A stretch of 64,000 nucleotides of DNA from Bacillus sp. MM2020_1 (GCA_011250595.1 JAANMP010000017.1:1-64000); one strand, 5' to 3'; positions 6,604 to 16,168 are shown, numbered from the stretch's first letter. Translations and numbers: made by a program. The notes: generated from the letters alone by a model not told the origin.

Positions 6604-8424
6604 ATGCAGTGGGGGATACGAAAAAAGCTTATTATATTTTTATTGCTTGTAACAATCCTGCCTTTTGGAAGCTCGATTGCGATTACTTATTATCAAACCA
6701 CGAAGTCGCTAAATAATCGCTTTGTTTCGACCAATCATGATCTTATTGTAAAAGGAGAAGAAGAACTAACAGTTTATTTGGAAGATGTGGCCCAAATGTC
6801 CTCTGTTCTATATCGTTACACACCCTTTATGAATGTAATGAGGGATGGACTATCACAAAATTTAGGTGCGAATCAGGAAGAAGTTCGTCGCGCACTCGCC
6901 TATTTATTTAATACACGGCCAGAGATCGAACAAATGCATCTATATATTGATATTGGAAAAGATTCGTATACGAATTATCATTCAAGAATAAGCGGGAGGG
7001 GAAAATATGAAAGTATTTTGTCGCATCCCTATTATTCCAAATTAACTCGATATGACGGCTTTTCTCTTATCGAACCACCACATGAAATCTACAGCTATAA
7101 CAATATTTCCGTCATACCAAACTCGGAAAAGAAAAATGTATTAAGTTTTCATAATATCCTCCGAGACGTTCCATCTGACAATCTATTAGGTTTTTTGTCA
7201 ATTGATATCAATCTTTCAAAAATAAGTGCGATAGCCGACCGCTTATATACAAAGGATTTGGAAGACTTGTATATTATGGATGAAAAAGGAGTTATTATCT
7301 ACTCCTCAAATGGAAACGTTATCGGTAAGGAAAATAAAGAAAAGTGGTTCGTTCAATTGAAGAAGAAGTCTTCTTTTAGTAAGAGTATGGAATGGAAGGA
7401 TAAACAATTCTCGGGTGTGATTGTTCATGATAAGTTTTCTGCCCCCTACAAGAATTGGTATATTGCTAAACGAATTCCTTACAATGTACTCTATCAAGGC
7501 GCTAGAGAAACCGCACTTATCAATATATTAATCGGTATCGTGACGCTTGTTATCGTCTTAATAGCTACCATGTTTGTTTCCTTTAAGATTACGGCCCCGA
7601 TAAAGGTATTAATTGATAACATGAAAAAAGTAGAAAATGGTGAATTTAAGGCAGATTTTGATTCCTTAGGTAATGATGAAATAGGAATGTTGGGAAGACA
7701 TTTCAAATTAATGATTGCGAAAATCAACGATTTAATTGAGCGAGAATATAAATTGGATATCGAAAATAAAGAATCGCAGTTAAGAGTTTTACGATCGCAG
7801 ATTAACCCGCATTTTTTATATAATGCCCTCCAATCAATTGGTACCTTGGCGTTAAAATCAAAAGCGGTTCCTGTGTATTCCTTACTCACTTCTTTATCAA
7901 AAATCATGCGATACAGCATGAATATGAAAGAGGACATTGTCCCGTTTATCTCAGAGCTGATGCATGTGAAATCCTATTTATTATTACAAAAACAACGCTT
8001 TGATGAGCAGTTTGAATTTGAAATAAATGCCTCCAAAGAAGTCCAAGAAATCCTTATACCGAAGATGATTTTGCAGCCAATTGTGGAAAATTGTTTTAAA
8101 CATGGGTTTGATCAGCAGTTAGAAAAAGCACTCATTCAAATTGACGCGAAGGTGCTAGAGGATGGAATGGTATCTATTTCTGTAAGTGATAATGGAATTG
8201 GCGTAAATGAAGAACAGCTAAATTGTATCAGGCAGGAATTATTTACAGGGATATCAAAACAAGAAAAACAAAGAGAAACCATTGGTTTAAAAAATATATA
8301 TGACCGTTTGCAGATCTATTACGCCAATCAAGCGCATATGTCGATTGACAGTAATGAAGGAAGTGGATTTACGGTGACCGTTCAGTTCCCTAATGTTATC
8401 CAAAAAGAGGTGAAGCATTCATGA
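6604..8424 (+). CDS. sensor histidine kinase, LytS/YesM type
   Basis: 606-aa membrane kinase. A first membrane span at about residues 8-28, an extracellular sensor of about 260 residues, a second span near residues 300-322, a HAMP linker (VSFKITAPIKVLIDNMKKVENG), then the His_kinase domain with SQINPHFLYNALQSIGTL as the phospho-acceptor box, and an HATPase domain (N-box IVENCFKHGF, GLKNIYDRL, GSGFTVTV). Kinases of this class usually sense extracellular carbohydrate and phosphorylate an AraC-type regulator, here overlapping by ATGA. The start is uncertain: no ribosome site at normal spacing, but a hairpin may bridge the distance. It is divergent from the CUT1 transporter that it probably controls. 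Confidence 0.93.
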   Translation: MQWGIRKKLIIFLLLVTILPFGSSIAITYYQTTKSLNNRFVSTNHDLIVKGEEELTVYLEDVAQMSSVLYRYTPFMNVMRDGLSQNLGANQEEVRRALAYLFNTRPEIEQMHLYIDIGKDSYTNYHSRISGRGKYESILSHPYYSKLTRYDGFSLIEPPHEIYSYNNISVIPNSEKKNVLSFHNILRDVPSDNLLGFLSIDINLSKISAIADRLYTKDLEDLYIMDEKGVIIYSSNGNVIGKENKEKWFVQLKKKSSFSKSMEWKDKQFSGVIVHDKFSAPYKNWYIAKRIPYNVLYQGARETALINILIGIVTLVIVLIATMFVSFKITAPIKVLIDNMKKVENGEFKADFDSLGNDEIGMLGRHFKLMIAKINDLIEREYKLDIENKESQLRVLRSQINPHFLYNALQSIGTLALKSKAVPVYSLLTSLSKIMRYSMNMKEDIVPFISELMHVKSYLLLQKQRFDEQFEFEINASKEVQEILIPKMILQPIVENCFKHGFDQQLEKALIQIDAKVLEDGMVSISVSDNGIGVNEEQLNCIRQELFTGISKQEKQRETIGLKNIYDRLQIYYANQAHMSIDSNEGSGFTVTVQFPNVIQKEVKHS

Positions 8425-10010
8425 AAGCATTAATCGTTGATGATGAAAAGCACGTTCGTGAAGGAATTAAGATACTAGGTGCTTGGGAACAAAACGGAAT
8501 TGACGAAATTTATGAAGCTGGAAATGGCGAAGAAGCCATTCTTCTCATTCAAAAGTATAAGCCGGAGATTATTTTTTCAGATATGAAAATGCCAAAAATG
8601 GATGGCGTTTCACTTTTAGAATGGATCAAAGAAAATCACCCGAACGGCAAAACAATCGTTGTAACCGGTTATGATGATTACCACTACATGCGTAAAGCGA
8701 TTCATTTTGGCAGCTCTGACTATCTCTTAAAGCCGATTGACCCCGAAATCTTAAATCATACCCTGGAATCAGCTGTGGAGGAATGGAAAAAAGAAGAATT
8801 AGACAGGGAAAGAAAAGAAAATAGCTCGCAATTGATTAATGAAATGAAACCGATTTATCGGGACCGAAAGCTTACCAAGCTGATGAATAGTGATCATATA
8901 ACGGACGATTTATATGAGGGTTTCGGGATTCATTCGTCTGATCAATATCAAGTGGGCCTTATCCGGATTTCTGGAAAGACAATTGAGGCATTTCATGGGG
9001 ATCGAGATTTAGCCTATTTTACTATTCTGAATGTCATTAATGAAATTATGATGGAAAATGAGTGTGGAATTGGCTTTCGTTATTTATCCAATAAAGGTGA
9101 AGTAGTCATTATCTTTTGGAACAAATTTGAGCAAATCGAGAAACTATTAAAACGAATTTATCAGATGCTAAGAGAAGCGATGAATATTTCTTGCCCAATG
9201 GTTTTAGGGAAACCGGTAAATAAGAAAAACAGCTTAATGGATTCCTATCTTTATGCCAAGCAGCTATATTTCAATCGTAATATCTTGGCGGTTGAAGAAT
9301 GTCGCGTCTATGCTGAAGATAAACTGTCAAGCCATTCATTAAGAAATCTTATGGACTACACATCTCATATAGAAATGGCAGTACAAGCCGGGGAAATGGG
9401 GGCCTTCGTTGAAGTAATCCATCAAATCGAGTTTGATTTTGCAGCAGACCACTTTCTAACATTAAAACAGCTGCTTCATTTAGAAAATGAATATTTGGTC
9501 ATCAGCAATAGGTGGTTTAAACATTATCATCTTCCTGTTTTAGCAACAGAGGAAATCGAAAAACGAACGGATCAATTTTTTGATGAAAATGGTACCTTTA
9601 AGCTGGAGGAGTACATTCAGAGAAAAAAACGAGAGATTGCTATCTTTTTAAAAAAGGTAAAGAAAAGTACTGTTCAAAAAAATAGTAACATCATTTATGA
9701 AATCGAAAAGTACTTGCAAGCAAACTTCGACCGCGATGTAAAACTTCAAGAGATTTCAGAGCACTTTTATATCAGCCGAGAATACATCTCGAGAAAATTT
9801 AAACAAGAATTTAATGTGAATATCTCAGATTATATCGTTAAATTTCGGTTGAAGAAGGCAAAATCCTTACTAAAAAACAGTCAATTAAAAATCTACGAAA
9901 TTGCCAATATAATAGGCTATCAAGACGACAAATATTTTCGAAAAGTCTTTAAAAAGGTCGAGGGTATTACCCCGAATGAATATCGTGAAGTCCATATGAA
10001 GTTAAAATGA
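8421..10010 (+). CDS. AraC-type response regulator (YesN-like)
   Basis: 529 aa. N-terminal receiver with the acidic pocket DDEKHV, phospho-acceptor Asp in IIFSDMKMPKMDG (near residue 54), Thr in VVTGYDD and Lys in YLLKPID. A long middle region of about 280 residues has no clear domain. The C-terminus has two helix-turn-helix motifs of the AraC family (LQEISEHFYISREYISRKF and KIYEIANIIGYQDDKYFRK). It overlaps the kinase stop by four bases. The likely targets are the promoters bearing the GTCAATRTAWGCC core: the divergent transporter, its own operon, and the ThuA-like operon at 59.8 kb. That assignment is inference from motif sharing. Confidence 0.93.
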   Translation: MKALIVDDEKHVREGIKILGAWEQNGIDEIYEAGNGEEAILLIQKYKPEIIFSDMKMPKMDGVSLLEWIKENHPNGKTIVVTGYDDYHYMRKAIHFGSSDYLLKPIDPEILNHTLESAVEEWKKEELDRERKENSSQLINEMKPIYRDRKLTKLMNSDHITDDLYEGFGIHSSDQYQVGLIRISGKTIEAFHGDRDLAYFTILNVINEIMMENECGIGFRYLSNKGEVVIIFWNKFEQIEKLLKRIYQMLREAMNISCPMVLGKPVNKKNSLMDSYLYAKQLYFNRNILAVEECRVYAEDKLSSHSLRNLMDYTSHIEMAVQAGEMGAFVEVIHQIEFDFAADHFLTLKQLLHLENEYLVISNRWFKHYHLPVLATEEIEKRTDQFFDENGTFKLEEYIQRKKREIAIFLKKVKKSTVQKNSNIIYEIEKYLQANFDRDVKLQEISEHFYISREYISRKFKQEFNVNISDYIVKFRLKKAKSLLKNSQLKIYEIANIIGYQDDKYFRKVFKKVEGITPNEYREVHMKLK

Positions 10011-10043
10011 GCAGAGCCAATGGGTTTCTGCTCATTTTTATTT
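10005..10043 (+). terminator. terminator of the two-component operon
   Basis: Perfect 11-bp stem AAATGAGCAGA/TCTGCTCATTT, which includes the stop codon of the regulator, followed by TTTTATTTT. Confidence 0.85.
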
Positions 10044-10104
10044 TGGCAAAAGGAAAAAGTACGTCTTTTTTGTAAATTATGGAATGCCCAATTACCCAGG
10101 CTTC

Positions 10105-10169
10105 TTTACATTACTTTAATGATGATCATATGTTATATACATATGGACTTAACATTTTTCTAATACAAT
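10105..10169 (+). promoter_or_regulatory. putative PhoP box array and promoter
   Basis: Hexamers TTTACA (10105), TTAATG (10116), CATATG (10127), TACATA (10138), TTAACA (10149) and CTAATA (10160) follow each other at an exact 11-base period. One is a perfect TTAACA, the B. subtilis PhoP repeat. A -10 TACAAT sits at 10164-10169 and there is no conventional -35. This is the layout of Pho-regulon promoters. Confidence 0.6.
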
Positions 10170-10206
10170 TTTCTATGTAGCACACATAGAAAAGGGAGAT
10201 GAGGAA

Positions 10207-11034
10207 ATGAGAATAACAACTTTATTTGGAGCCGGCCTTGCGTTTACTATATTATTTAGTCCGTTTCAGCAGGCCTTTGCTGCAGAAACTACGGGGGAAT
10301 TGCGAAAAGTGGATACCGTTGCCCATCGCGGGGCATCTGGGTATGCACCTGAAAACACAATTGCCGCTTTTGATAAAGGGGTAGAAATGAAAGCAGACTA
10401 TATCGAAATTGATGTCCAAAGAAGTAAAGACGGGAAATTGGTTATCATTCATGATACAAAGGTTGACAGAACAACCGATGGTACGGGATATGTTAAAGAC
10501 TTAACATTTGACCAAATCAGAAGTCTTGATGCAGGCAGTTGGAAAGGGGAACAATTTAAAGGGGAAAAGATCCCTACCTTTGAAGAAATACTTGACCGAT
10601 ATCATGGGAAAATTGGTATTCTAATAGAATTAAAGTCCCCTGAACTATATCCTGGAATTGAAGAAGAGGTCGCTCAAGAATTAAAAGAACGAAATTTAGA
10701 TAAACCTCAAAATGAAAAAATCATCCTTCAATCATTTAATTTCGACTCTATGAAAATAACTAATAGCCTGCTGCCGAAAGTACCGATTGGTGTCCTGACA
10801 TCGAATAGAGCAGACACATCGGAACAAGCATTGAAGGAATTTGCAGTTTACGCTGATTATTTTAATCCAAGCTATGGAATTGTGACCGAAGAATTAGTCA
10901 ACCTAGTTCACGCAAACGGTATGAAAATTCAATCCTGGACTGTGCGTAGCCATGAAGCAGCAGAATTTCTATTAAATATGAATGTGGATGGAATAATAAC
11001 AGATTATCCTGATTTTGTGGATCCACGGAACTAA
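10207..11034 (+). CDS. glpQ: secreted glycerophosphodiester phosphodiesterase
   Basis: 275-aa enzyme that hydrolyses glycerophosphodiesters (or polyglycerol-phosphate teichoic acid) to glycerol-3-phosphate and alcohol. A Sec signal peptide ends near QQAFA. The TIM-barrel active site shows the HRGASGYAPENT motif with its catalytic His and Glu, the metal-binding EIDVQ, the second His in VIIHDTKVDRTTDG, then ELKSPELYP and a C-terminal SWTVRS...DGIITDYPD, all standard for the GDPD family. AAAGGGAGATGAGG precedes the ATG. Upstream lie PhoP-like repeats, suggesting phosphate-starvation control as for glpQ in B. subtilis. A strong terminator isolates it from the next locus. Confidence 0.93.
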   Translation: MRITTLFGAGLAFTILFSPFQQAFAAETTGELRKVDTVAHRGASGYAPENTIAAFDKGVEMKADYIEIDVQRSKDGKLVIIHDTKVDRTTDGTGYVKDLTFDQIRSLDAGSWKGEQFKGEKIPTFEEILDRYHGKIGILIELKSPELYPGIEEEVAQELKERNLDKPQNEKIILQSFNFDSMKITNSLLPKVPIGVLTSNRADTSEQALKEFAVYADYFNPSYGIVTEELVNLVHANGMKIQSWTVRSHEAAEFLLNMNVDGIITDYPDFVDPRN

Positions 11035-11044
11035 GAATAGTAAG

Positions 11045-11088
11045 AAAAAAGATGGTCAAAAAGTGGAAACTTTTTGACCATCTTTTTT
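11045..11088 (+). terminator. terminator after glycerophosphodiesterase
   Basis: Perfect 20-bp stem beginning AAAAAAGATGGTCAAAAAGT with a GGAA loop; the A and T runs could let it work in both directions. Confidence 0.9.
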
Positions 11089-11272
11089 ATGATCTTAAAT
11101 GAAATTACTAGTCTAAAAAAATGCTTAAACCCTAAATTGGCAACAACTATAAATGGAATATCTCGTGGTAAGTTCCAAGGGGATATGTTAAATTGAATAG
11201 ATAATATTAGTCAAAACATATTGATTTAGTAATTGAATGTAAGGGTTTTCTTTTTTGTTATGGAGGGATACC

Positions 11273-13069
11273 ATGTTTTTTTCCTTACGGAATCGCTTAT
11301 TTATCATTTTTACTTGTTTATTAACGATTCCATTAATGATTTTGTCGATTATTATCCCAAGCTGGTTTACATCTATTATAGAAGACCAGACGCAGGATTT
11401 AACGATAGAAGCGATGGATCAGTACTCGCTCTATATTGACTCGATTACCACGCAGGCGGAGGATTTAGGAAAACAGGTTCTGGTAAATCAAACCACACAG
11501 CAGTGGTTAAGGTTAGAAAAAAAAGATGAAGAAATATCAAGAGAACAGAGCTTATTACAGAAGAATCAACTGAAAATGCTGCTATCCTCGATGATGGTGA
11601 ACAATTCAAATGGGATGTCTATCTCCGTCGTTCTGAATAATGGGGAAGGGGCATGGGGCAATAATCCTAACTTACACAACCTAGATTGGTTTCAAGACTT
11701 TACGATCCATGAACAACGATTTGTAAAGTCACATATTGATCCTTATATGCCAGGACAAGGAAATAGTAATAGTTTTATTCTGCCCCTGGTTGATTTGAAT
11801 ACGGTAGTTTCCTACGGATTTATAAAGGTGAATTTCCCTTCAACCTTACTGGAAACAGCCTTAGGAAAAATCTCGATTGGAAAAAAAGGAAATGCATATT
11901 TATTGGATCAGCAGGGAGCAAATGTGTTAGAGGGGAAGATCGATACCCCAAAATGGGTATTAAAAAATAGTTTATCTAAAATAAAAAACAATCAAAAGCA
12001 AAAAGGTTTATTAGAAACGGATTATCACGGAGAAAAATACTTTGTTTTTTTTCAAAAGTTAGCCGTTGGTGATTGGATTCTAGTTAGTGAAGTCACCAAG
12101 TCTGATTTATTCTCAAAAGTGAATATTCTGCAACGCAACCTACTATTAATCAGTGCCCTCGTTTTTTTATTAACCATTGTTGCTTCTTTCGTGCTTTCAT
12201 CCAAAATCGTTAGCCCGTTAGGAAAACTAGCAAAAGCAATGAAATTTATTGAACGTGGGGATTTTTCTGGTGCCAAACGCTTTTTACCAACCATAAAATC
12301 TTCTAACGATGAGGTTGGTTACGTTGTAAAGGTATTCGACCATACTGTCGATCAATTGAAGAATTTAATTGAAACAGAATATGAAGCCAACATCCGTCGA
12401 AAAGATGCAGAATACAAAGCCCTATTACTTCAAATCAATCCTCACTTTTTAAACAATACACTTGAAATCATTGGGGGATTAGCTGTTCAAGGGAAAAATA
12501 AAGAGGTCATGAATGTAAGCATCTACTTAGGCCGGATGATGAGGTATTCCTTGAATACGCAAAATGATGTGGTGAGATTGGGTGAAGAGATCAGCTATAT
12601 CCGCAGTTATACGGATATTTTAAAGGTGAGATATGAGGATGCTATTACGATAGATATTGTGGAGGATCAGGAAACAAAAAATCTTCCTATGATTAAATTC
12701 ATTCTCCAGCCCCTTGTTGAAAATGCTGTCAAATATAGTTTTATAGAAAAAAACACGGCTGAAATTTTTATTAAAACGAAAAAAATTAATAATCAAATAT
12801 TGATAGTTCTAGAAGATAAAGGGATCGGCATGTCTGAAGAAGTGATTGCAGACTTATTGAGTGAAGAAACAAAGAATGAAACGATTAGTGTCTTAGCGAG
12901 CGAAGGAAACAGCATTGGTCTCAGGAATGTCCTTGGCCGATTAAAACTTTACTACGGTCAAAACTTTACCTATAAGATTGAATCTGAAAAGAATGTAGGC
13001 ACGAGGATTACATTGTGTATAAATTTTAATCGAGGTGATATACATGATGAAGGTCATCATAACGGATGA
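11273..13069 (+). CDS. sensor histidine kinase, LytS/YesM type (AraS-like)
   Basis: 598 aa, membrane-bound. First span at about residues 6-28, an extracellular Cache-like sensor, second span near residues 285-305, HAMP linker (SKIVSPLGKLAKAMKFIERGDF), His box LQINPHFLNNTLEIIGGL, and HATPase motifs (LVENAVKYSF, DKGIGMSEE, SIGLRNVLGRL). In the His box the usual PHFLYN is PHFLNN. The ATG was chosen because GGAGGG lies five bases upstream; a TTG six codons earlier lies before it. It overlaps the response regulator and is followed by a sugar-binding protein, the three-gene arrangement of the Geobacillus AraPST sensory system. It presumably senses a fructo-oligosaccharide. Confidence 0.92.
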   Translation: MFFSLRNRLFIIFTCLLTIPLMILSIIIPSWFTSIIEDQTQDLTIEAMDQYSLYIDSITTQAEDLGKQVLVNQTTQQWLRLEKKDEEISREQSLLQKNQLKMLLSSMMVNNSNGMSISVVLNNGEGAWGNNPNLHNLDWFQDFTIHEQRFVKSHIDPYMPGQGNSNSFILPLVDLNTVVSYGFIKVNFPSTLLETALGKISIGKKGNAYLLDQQGANVLEGKIDTPKWVLKNSLSKIKNNQKQKGLLETDYHGEKYFVFFQKLAVGDWILVSEVTKSDLFSKVNILQRNLLLISALVFLLTIVASFVLSSKIVSPLGKLAKAMKFIERGDFSGAKRFLPTIKSSNDEVGYVVKVFDHTVDQLKNLIETEYEANIRRKDAEYKALLLQINPHFLNNTLEIIGGLAVQGKNKEVMNVSIYLGRMMRYSLNTQNDVVRLGEEISYIRSYTDILKVRYEDAITIDIVEDQETKNLPMIKFILQPLVENAVKYSFIEKNTAEIFIKTKKINNQILIVLEDKGIGMSEEVIADLLSEETKNETISVLASEGNSIGLRNVLGRLKLYYGQNFTYKIESEKNVGTRITLCINFNRGDIHDEGHHNG

Positions 13070-14636
13070 TGAAATTCAAATTCGTAAAGGCTTGCGGATG
13101 AAAGTGGATTGGGAAGAGGAAGGATTCCAAATCGCAGGAGAGGCCTCCAATGGGAAAGAAGCGCTGGAATTACTCCGTAATATGGAAATTGATTTGGTCA
13201 TTACAGATATGAGAATGCCGATTATGGATGGAATTGAATTGGCTAAACAATGTCAGCAGGAATTCCCAACAGTAAAAGTAATCGTATTATCGGGGTATTC
13301 CGATTTTGAATTGGTCCGTGGTTCCATGAAGGAAGGGGTTAAAGACTATCTGTTAAAACCGGTGGCCCCTGATGAATTAGTAGAAGCCTTACAAAAAGTC
13401 CGAGAAGTAATAGAAGAAGAGAGGCGAAAACAAGTTGAAACGGCCCAGATGCGTCAGCTTGTTCTTACCCAATTGCAAGAAGTACAAGAACAATACTTGC
13501 TCTATTTAGTAAAAGAGGAATGGTTACAGCTTAATTTGGTCATTGAAAGACTCCGTCAACTTCAACTAGAGGAACTTGTCAATGAGAACGCAGTCGTACA
13601 ATTTATCACCGTCGAAATTAGAGAGAGTTTTGGTAATACCAATCGATTAAAAGAGCTCTGGTTTCCTATTCAAATGTTATGCAAGGAGATCTCTAAGGAG
13701 CATGTAGGAACTTATTCCTTTTACGACCCAAGCTATGCCAATATGATTCATTTTTTACAGAGGATTGATTTAAGAAGTGTTAATAATTCGTCACGTTTAG
13801 TGGATTCCTTGCAGCGGAATGTGAAGGAATTGCTGAATTTAGAAACGGTGATCGGAATTGGCAATGTGGTCACCGGTCTAGCTAATTTTAAGACAGGTTA
13901 TATTTCTAGTTTGCTTGCTTGGAGTCAAAGTCAACTAGGCTCTTATTCTCAGGTGGTTGATGAAGCGATCACAAAAGAGGAAGCATTTGAGTTTTCACCT
14001 GATTTTGAAAGAAAGTTAATCAATGCCATTGAAAATGCTAATTTCGATGCGTTTAGAGAAAATATGGAAACTTTATTGCGAGGGAACAGGAATCAATCGA
14101 TTTTATCGTTTTCGTTTGCTGCCAATCGAGTGTTATTTTTGTTAGGGTCGCTGGCAAGAAAATATGATATCGAAACGAAAGATATTCAAAAGACGATTTG
14201 GAATTGCCAACAAAGTATCTGGGAGCTCAATTCTCAAAGAAAAGTGCTTGAACACCTACTGCAATTAGCACAGTTAATTATTGAGAAAGTACGTTTGGCC
14301 CGATTTTCAAATGGAAAATTAATTGTGGATAGTGTTCGGCATTATCTGGACCAGCACTATGCCAGTGAAATTTCTTTGACCCTATTATCGGAACTGTTTC
14401 ATATTAATAGTGCTCATTTATCGGAAACCTTTAAAAATTATGTGGGGCTGAATTTTAGTGATTATTTGGTGAAGTTACGTATGGACAAGGCACGGCAATT
14501 TCTGAGAGATCGACAGCTTAAAATCATTGATGTAGCAAACTTAGTTGGCTTTTCAAACTCCGGCTATTTCAGTACGGTTTTTAAAAAACACGTTGGACAG
14601 ACACCGGTAGAATTTCGTAATTCCTTAGATTCCTAA
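13044..14636 (+). CDS. AraC-type response regulator (AraT/YesN-like)
   Basis: About 530 aa. Receiver domain with TDDEIQ, phospho-acceptor Asp in LVITDMRMPIMDG, VLSGYSD and YLLKPVAP; long helical middle part; C-terminal AraC DNA-binding domain (LTLLSELFHINSAHLSETF, IIDVANLVGFSNSGYFSTVFK). GAGGTGA sits five bases before the chosen ATG; the next codon is also ATG. It overlaps the kinase by 26 bases. Expected to activate the downstream LplB/LplC/LplA-type transporter and the GH32/fructokinase genes. No target site could be read with confidence. Confidence 0.92.
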   Translation: MMKVIITDDEIQIRKGLRMKVDWEEEGFQIAGEASNGKEALELLRNMEIDLVITDMRMPIMDGIELAKQCQQEFPTVKVIVLSGYSDFELVRGSMKEGVKDYLLKPVAPDELVEALQKVREVIEEERRKQVETAQMRQLVLTQLQEVQEQYLLYLVKEEWLQLNLVIERLRQLQLEELVNENAVVQFITVEIRESFGNTNRLKELWFPIQMLCKEISKEHVGTYSFYDPSYANMIHFLQRIDLRSVNNSSRLVDSLQRNVKELLNLETVIGIGNVVTGLANFKTGYISSLLAWSQSQLGSYSQVVDEAITKEEAFEFSPDFERKLINAIENANFDAFRENMETLLRGNRNQSILSFSFAANRVLFLLGSLARKYDIETKDIQKTIWNCQQSIWELNSQRKVLEHLLQLAQLIIEKVRLARFSNGKLIVDSVRHYLDQHYASEISLTLLSELFHINSAHLSETFKNYVGLNFSDYLVKLRMDKARQFLRDRQLKIIDVANLVGFSNSGYFSTVFKKHVGQTPVEFRNSLDS

Positions 14637-14662
14637 GTTTCAAAGAAAGAAAGGGAATGTAG

Positions 14663-15985
14663 ATGAAAAAATGGTTCACTGTTTTTGCAATCATACTTTT
14701 GGGTATTTTAGTGTATGCTTTGTCCTTTTTTGATACATTCTCTGGCAGCCAAAAAGATAAAGTGGATAAAACGAATGCTCCAGGCAGAATCCACCTGAAT
14801 TTCTGGCGCAATGGCGGGAACGTCGCAGAAAATAAAGCATTTGAAGAATTAGTTTCTTCTTTTGAAAAAGAACACCCCAATATTTCGGTGAATATGAAGT
14901 CAATTCCTTATAGTGATTATGAAATAAGGCTACGAACAGAACTTGCTGCAGGAAACCCTCCGGATATTTTGATGATTGACAGCCCTACACTGGCTCTATA
15001 TGCAAATACCGGATCGCTATTATCTATTGATCCATTTATGAGAAAAGAGGGGAAGATTGATGATATTCCTGCCTCTACTTTAAAAGGACTTAGTTATAAG
15101 GGGCAGATTTACCTTGCACCGATTGTAGAGTCAAGTATTGCTTTATACTACAATAAACATTTATTGCAAGATGCCGGAATACCTCTTCCTTCAGAAGACC
15201 CCAATAAACCCTTAACATGGGATGAAGTATTAGAGATAGCAAAAAAAGTAAATAATCCTGCAAAAGGCGTGATCGGAATTGACCCGGCACAGGGATTTAA
15301 TGATGGAGAATCTCCTGCTTATTTTAAAACACCGCTTCTTTGGCAGTTTGGTGCTAATATTTTAAGCCCGGATGGAACTACTGCAAGTGGATATTTAGAT
15401 TCAAAAGAAGCATTAGATGCCCTTCAATTTTATCAAGATCTATATCATAAAAATGGTGTTGCCGCATTTGAATTACCCCCAGCTGTGTTTGAGTCAGGCA
15501 AACTTGCGATGACTGTGCTTGGTTCTTGGACACTGGCAGATTTGGAAAAAAATCACCCTGAATTCAAGCTGGGAGAAGATTTTGGAGTAACCCCACTGCC
15601 AAAGGAGAAGTATCAGTTTGTTCCAAATGGAGGATGGGCGCTTGGAATCACATCAAAATCAAAACACCCTAAGGAAGCATGGGAGTTTATTAAATATGTG
15701 ACTGGTTATGAAGGAATGAAAAAGTATGTAACGATAACAGGTGATGTTCCTGCAAGATACTCTGTAGCAAAAGATTTCCCGGAGCTGAATGAATATCCTA
15801 AGAACATATTTTTACAGCAAACTCAAAAATTTTCAAAGAACCGTACAGTTACTCCTGCATATCCCGTGGTCAGTGATGCAATTAGGAGATTATTTGAGGA
15901 TGTAGGAATAGGCGGAAAGAATGTAAAGACTGCGGCAAAAGAAGCAGTTGAAAAAATCAATACAGGTCTTAAAGAAATCAAATAA
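14663..15985 (+). CDS. membrane-anchored sugar-binding protein of the sensory operon
   Basis: 440 aa, extracellular solute-binding family 1. The N-terminus is a single hydrophobic segment (residues 3-22) with no lipobox cysteine, so it is held by an uncleaved helix or secreted rather than lipidated. The body is typical: IHLNFWRNGGN, ELAAGNPPDILMIDSP, YKGQIYLAPIVESSIALYYN, and PNGGWALGITSKSKHPKEAWEFI. It starts 26 bases after the response regulator and a terminator follows, so it belongs to the sensing operon rather than to the transporter. By analogy with AraP of AraPST it may present ligand to the kinase. It might instead be a low-abundance import component. Confidence 0.88.
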   Translation: MKKWFTVFAIILLGILVYALSFFDTFSGSQKDKVDKTNAPGRIHLNFWRNGGNVAENKAFEELVSSFEKEHPNISVNMKSIPYSDYEIRLRTELAAGNPPDILMIDSPTLALYANTGSLLSIDPFMRKEGKIDDIPASTLKGLSYKGQIYLAPIVESSIALYYNKHLLQDAGIPLPSEDPNKPLTWDEVLEIAKKVNNPAKGVIGIDPAQGFNDGESPAYFKTPLLWQFGANILSPDGTTASGYLDSKEALDALQFYQDLYHKNGVAAFELPPAVFESGKLAMTVLGSWTLADLEKNHPEFKLGEDFGVTPLPKEKYQFVPNGGWALGITSKSKHPKEAWEFIKYVTGYEGMKKYVTITGDVPARYSVAKDFPELNEYPKNIFLQQTQKFSKNRTVTPAYPVVSDAIRRLFEDVGIGGKNVKTAAKEAVEKINTGLKEIK

Positions 15986-16069
15986 ATAAGGAGCATCATT
16001 TTAAGAAAAATATGCCTCTCTATATGTAAATAACCCGTTCGGTAAAAAAATAATATTTTATGATAGCAG

Positions 16070-16103
16070 CTCCTCTAGTTCTGGTACTAGAGGAGATTTT
16101 TTT
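16070..16103 (+). terminator. terminator of the sensory operon
   Basis: CTCCTCTAGT pairs with ACTAGAGGAG, loop of six, followed by seven T. The 303-base gap 15986-16288 otherwise holds one cre/LacI-like site and no gene. Confidence 0.85.
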
Positions 16104-16153
16104 GATTCTCCTGAGATGTTTATTAAATCGAGAGTCTAATTGTCCTTATAAAA

Positions 16154-16168
16154 TGGAACCGTTTTCAA
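16154..16168. promoter_or_regulatory. possible cre / LacI-family operator
   Basis: TGGAACCGTTTTCAA resembles the catabolite-response element with three mismatches. It also resembles the TTGGAAACGTTTCAA operator of the 28-30 kb locus with one extra T. It lies in the promoter region of the following ABC operon. Confidence 0.35.

Noticed and set aside
6492-6716. Small reading frame spanning the kinase leader
   Set aside because: It overlaps the start of the kinase in another frame, covers the promoter motif, and has no ribosome site.
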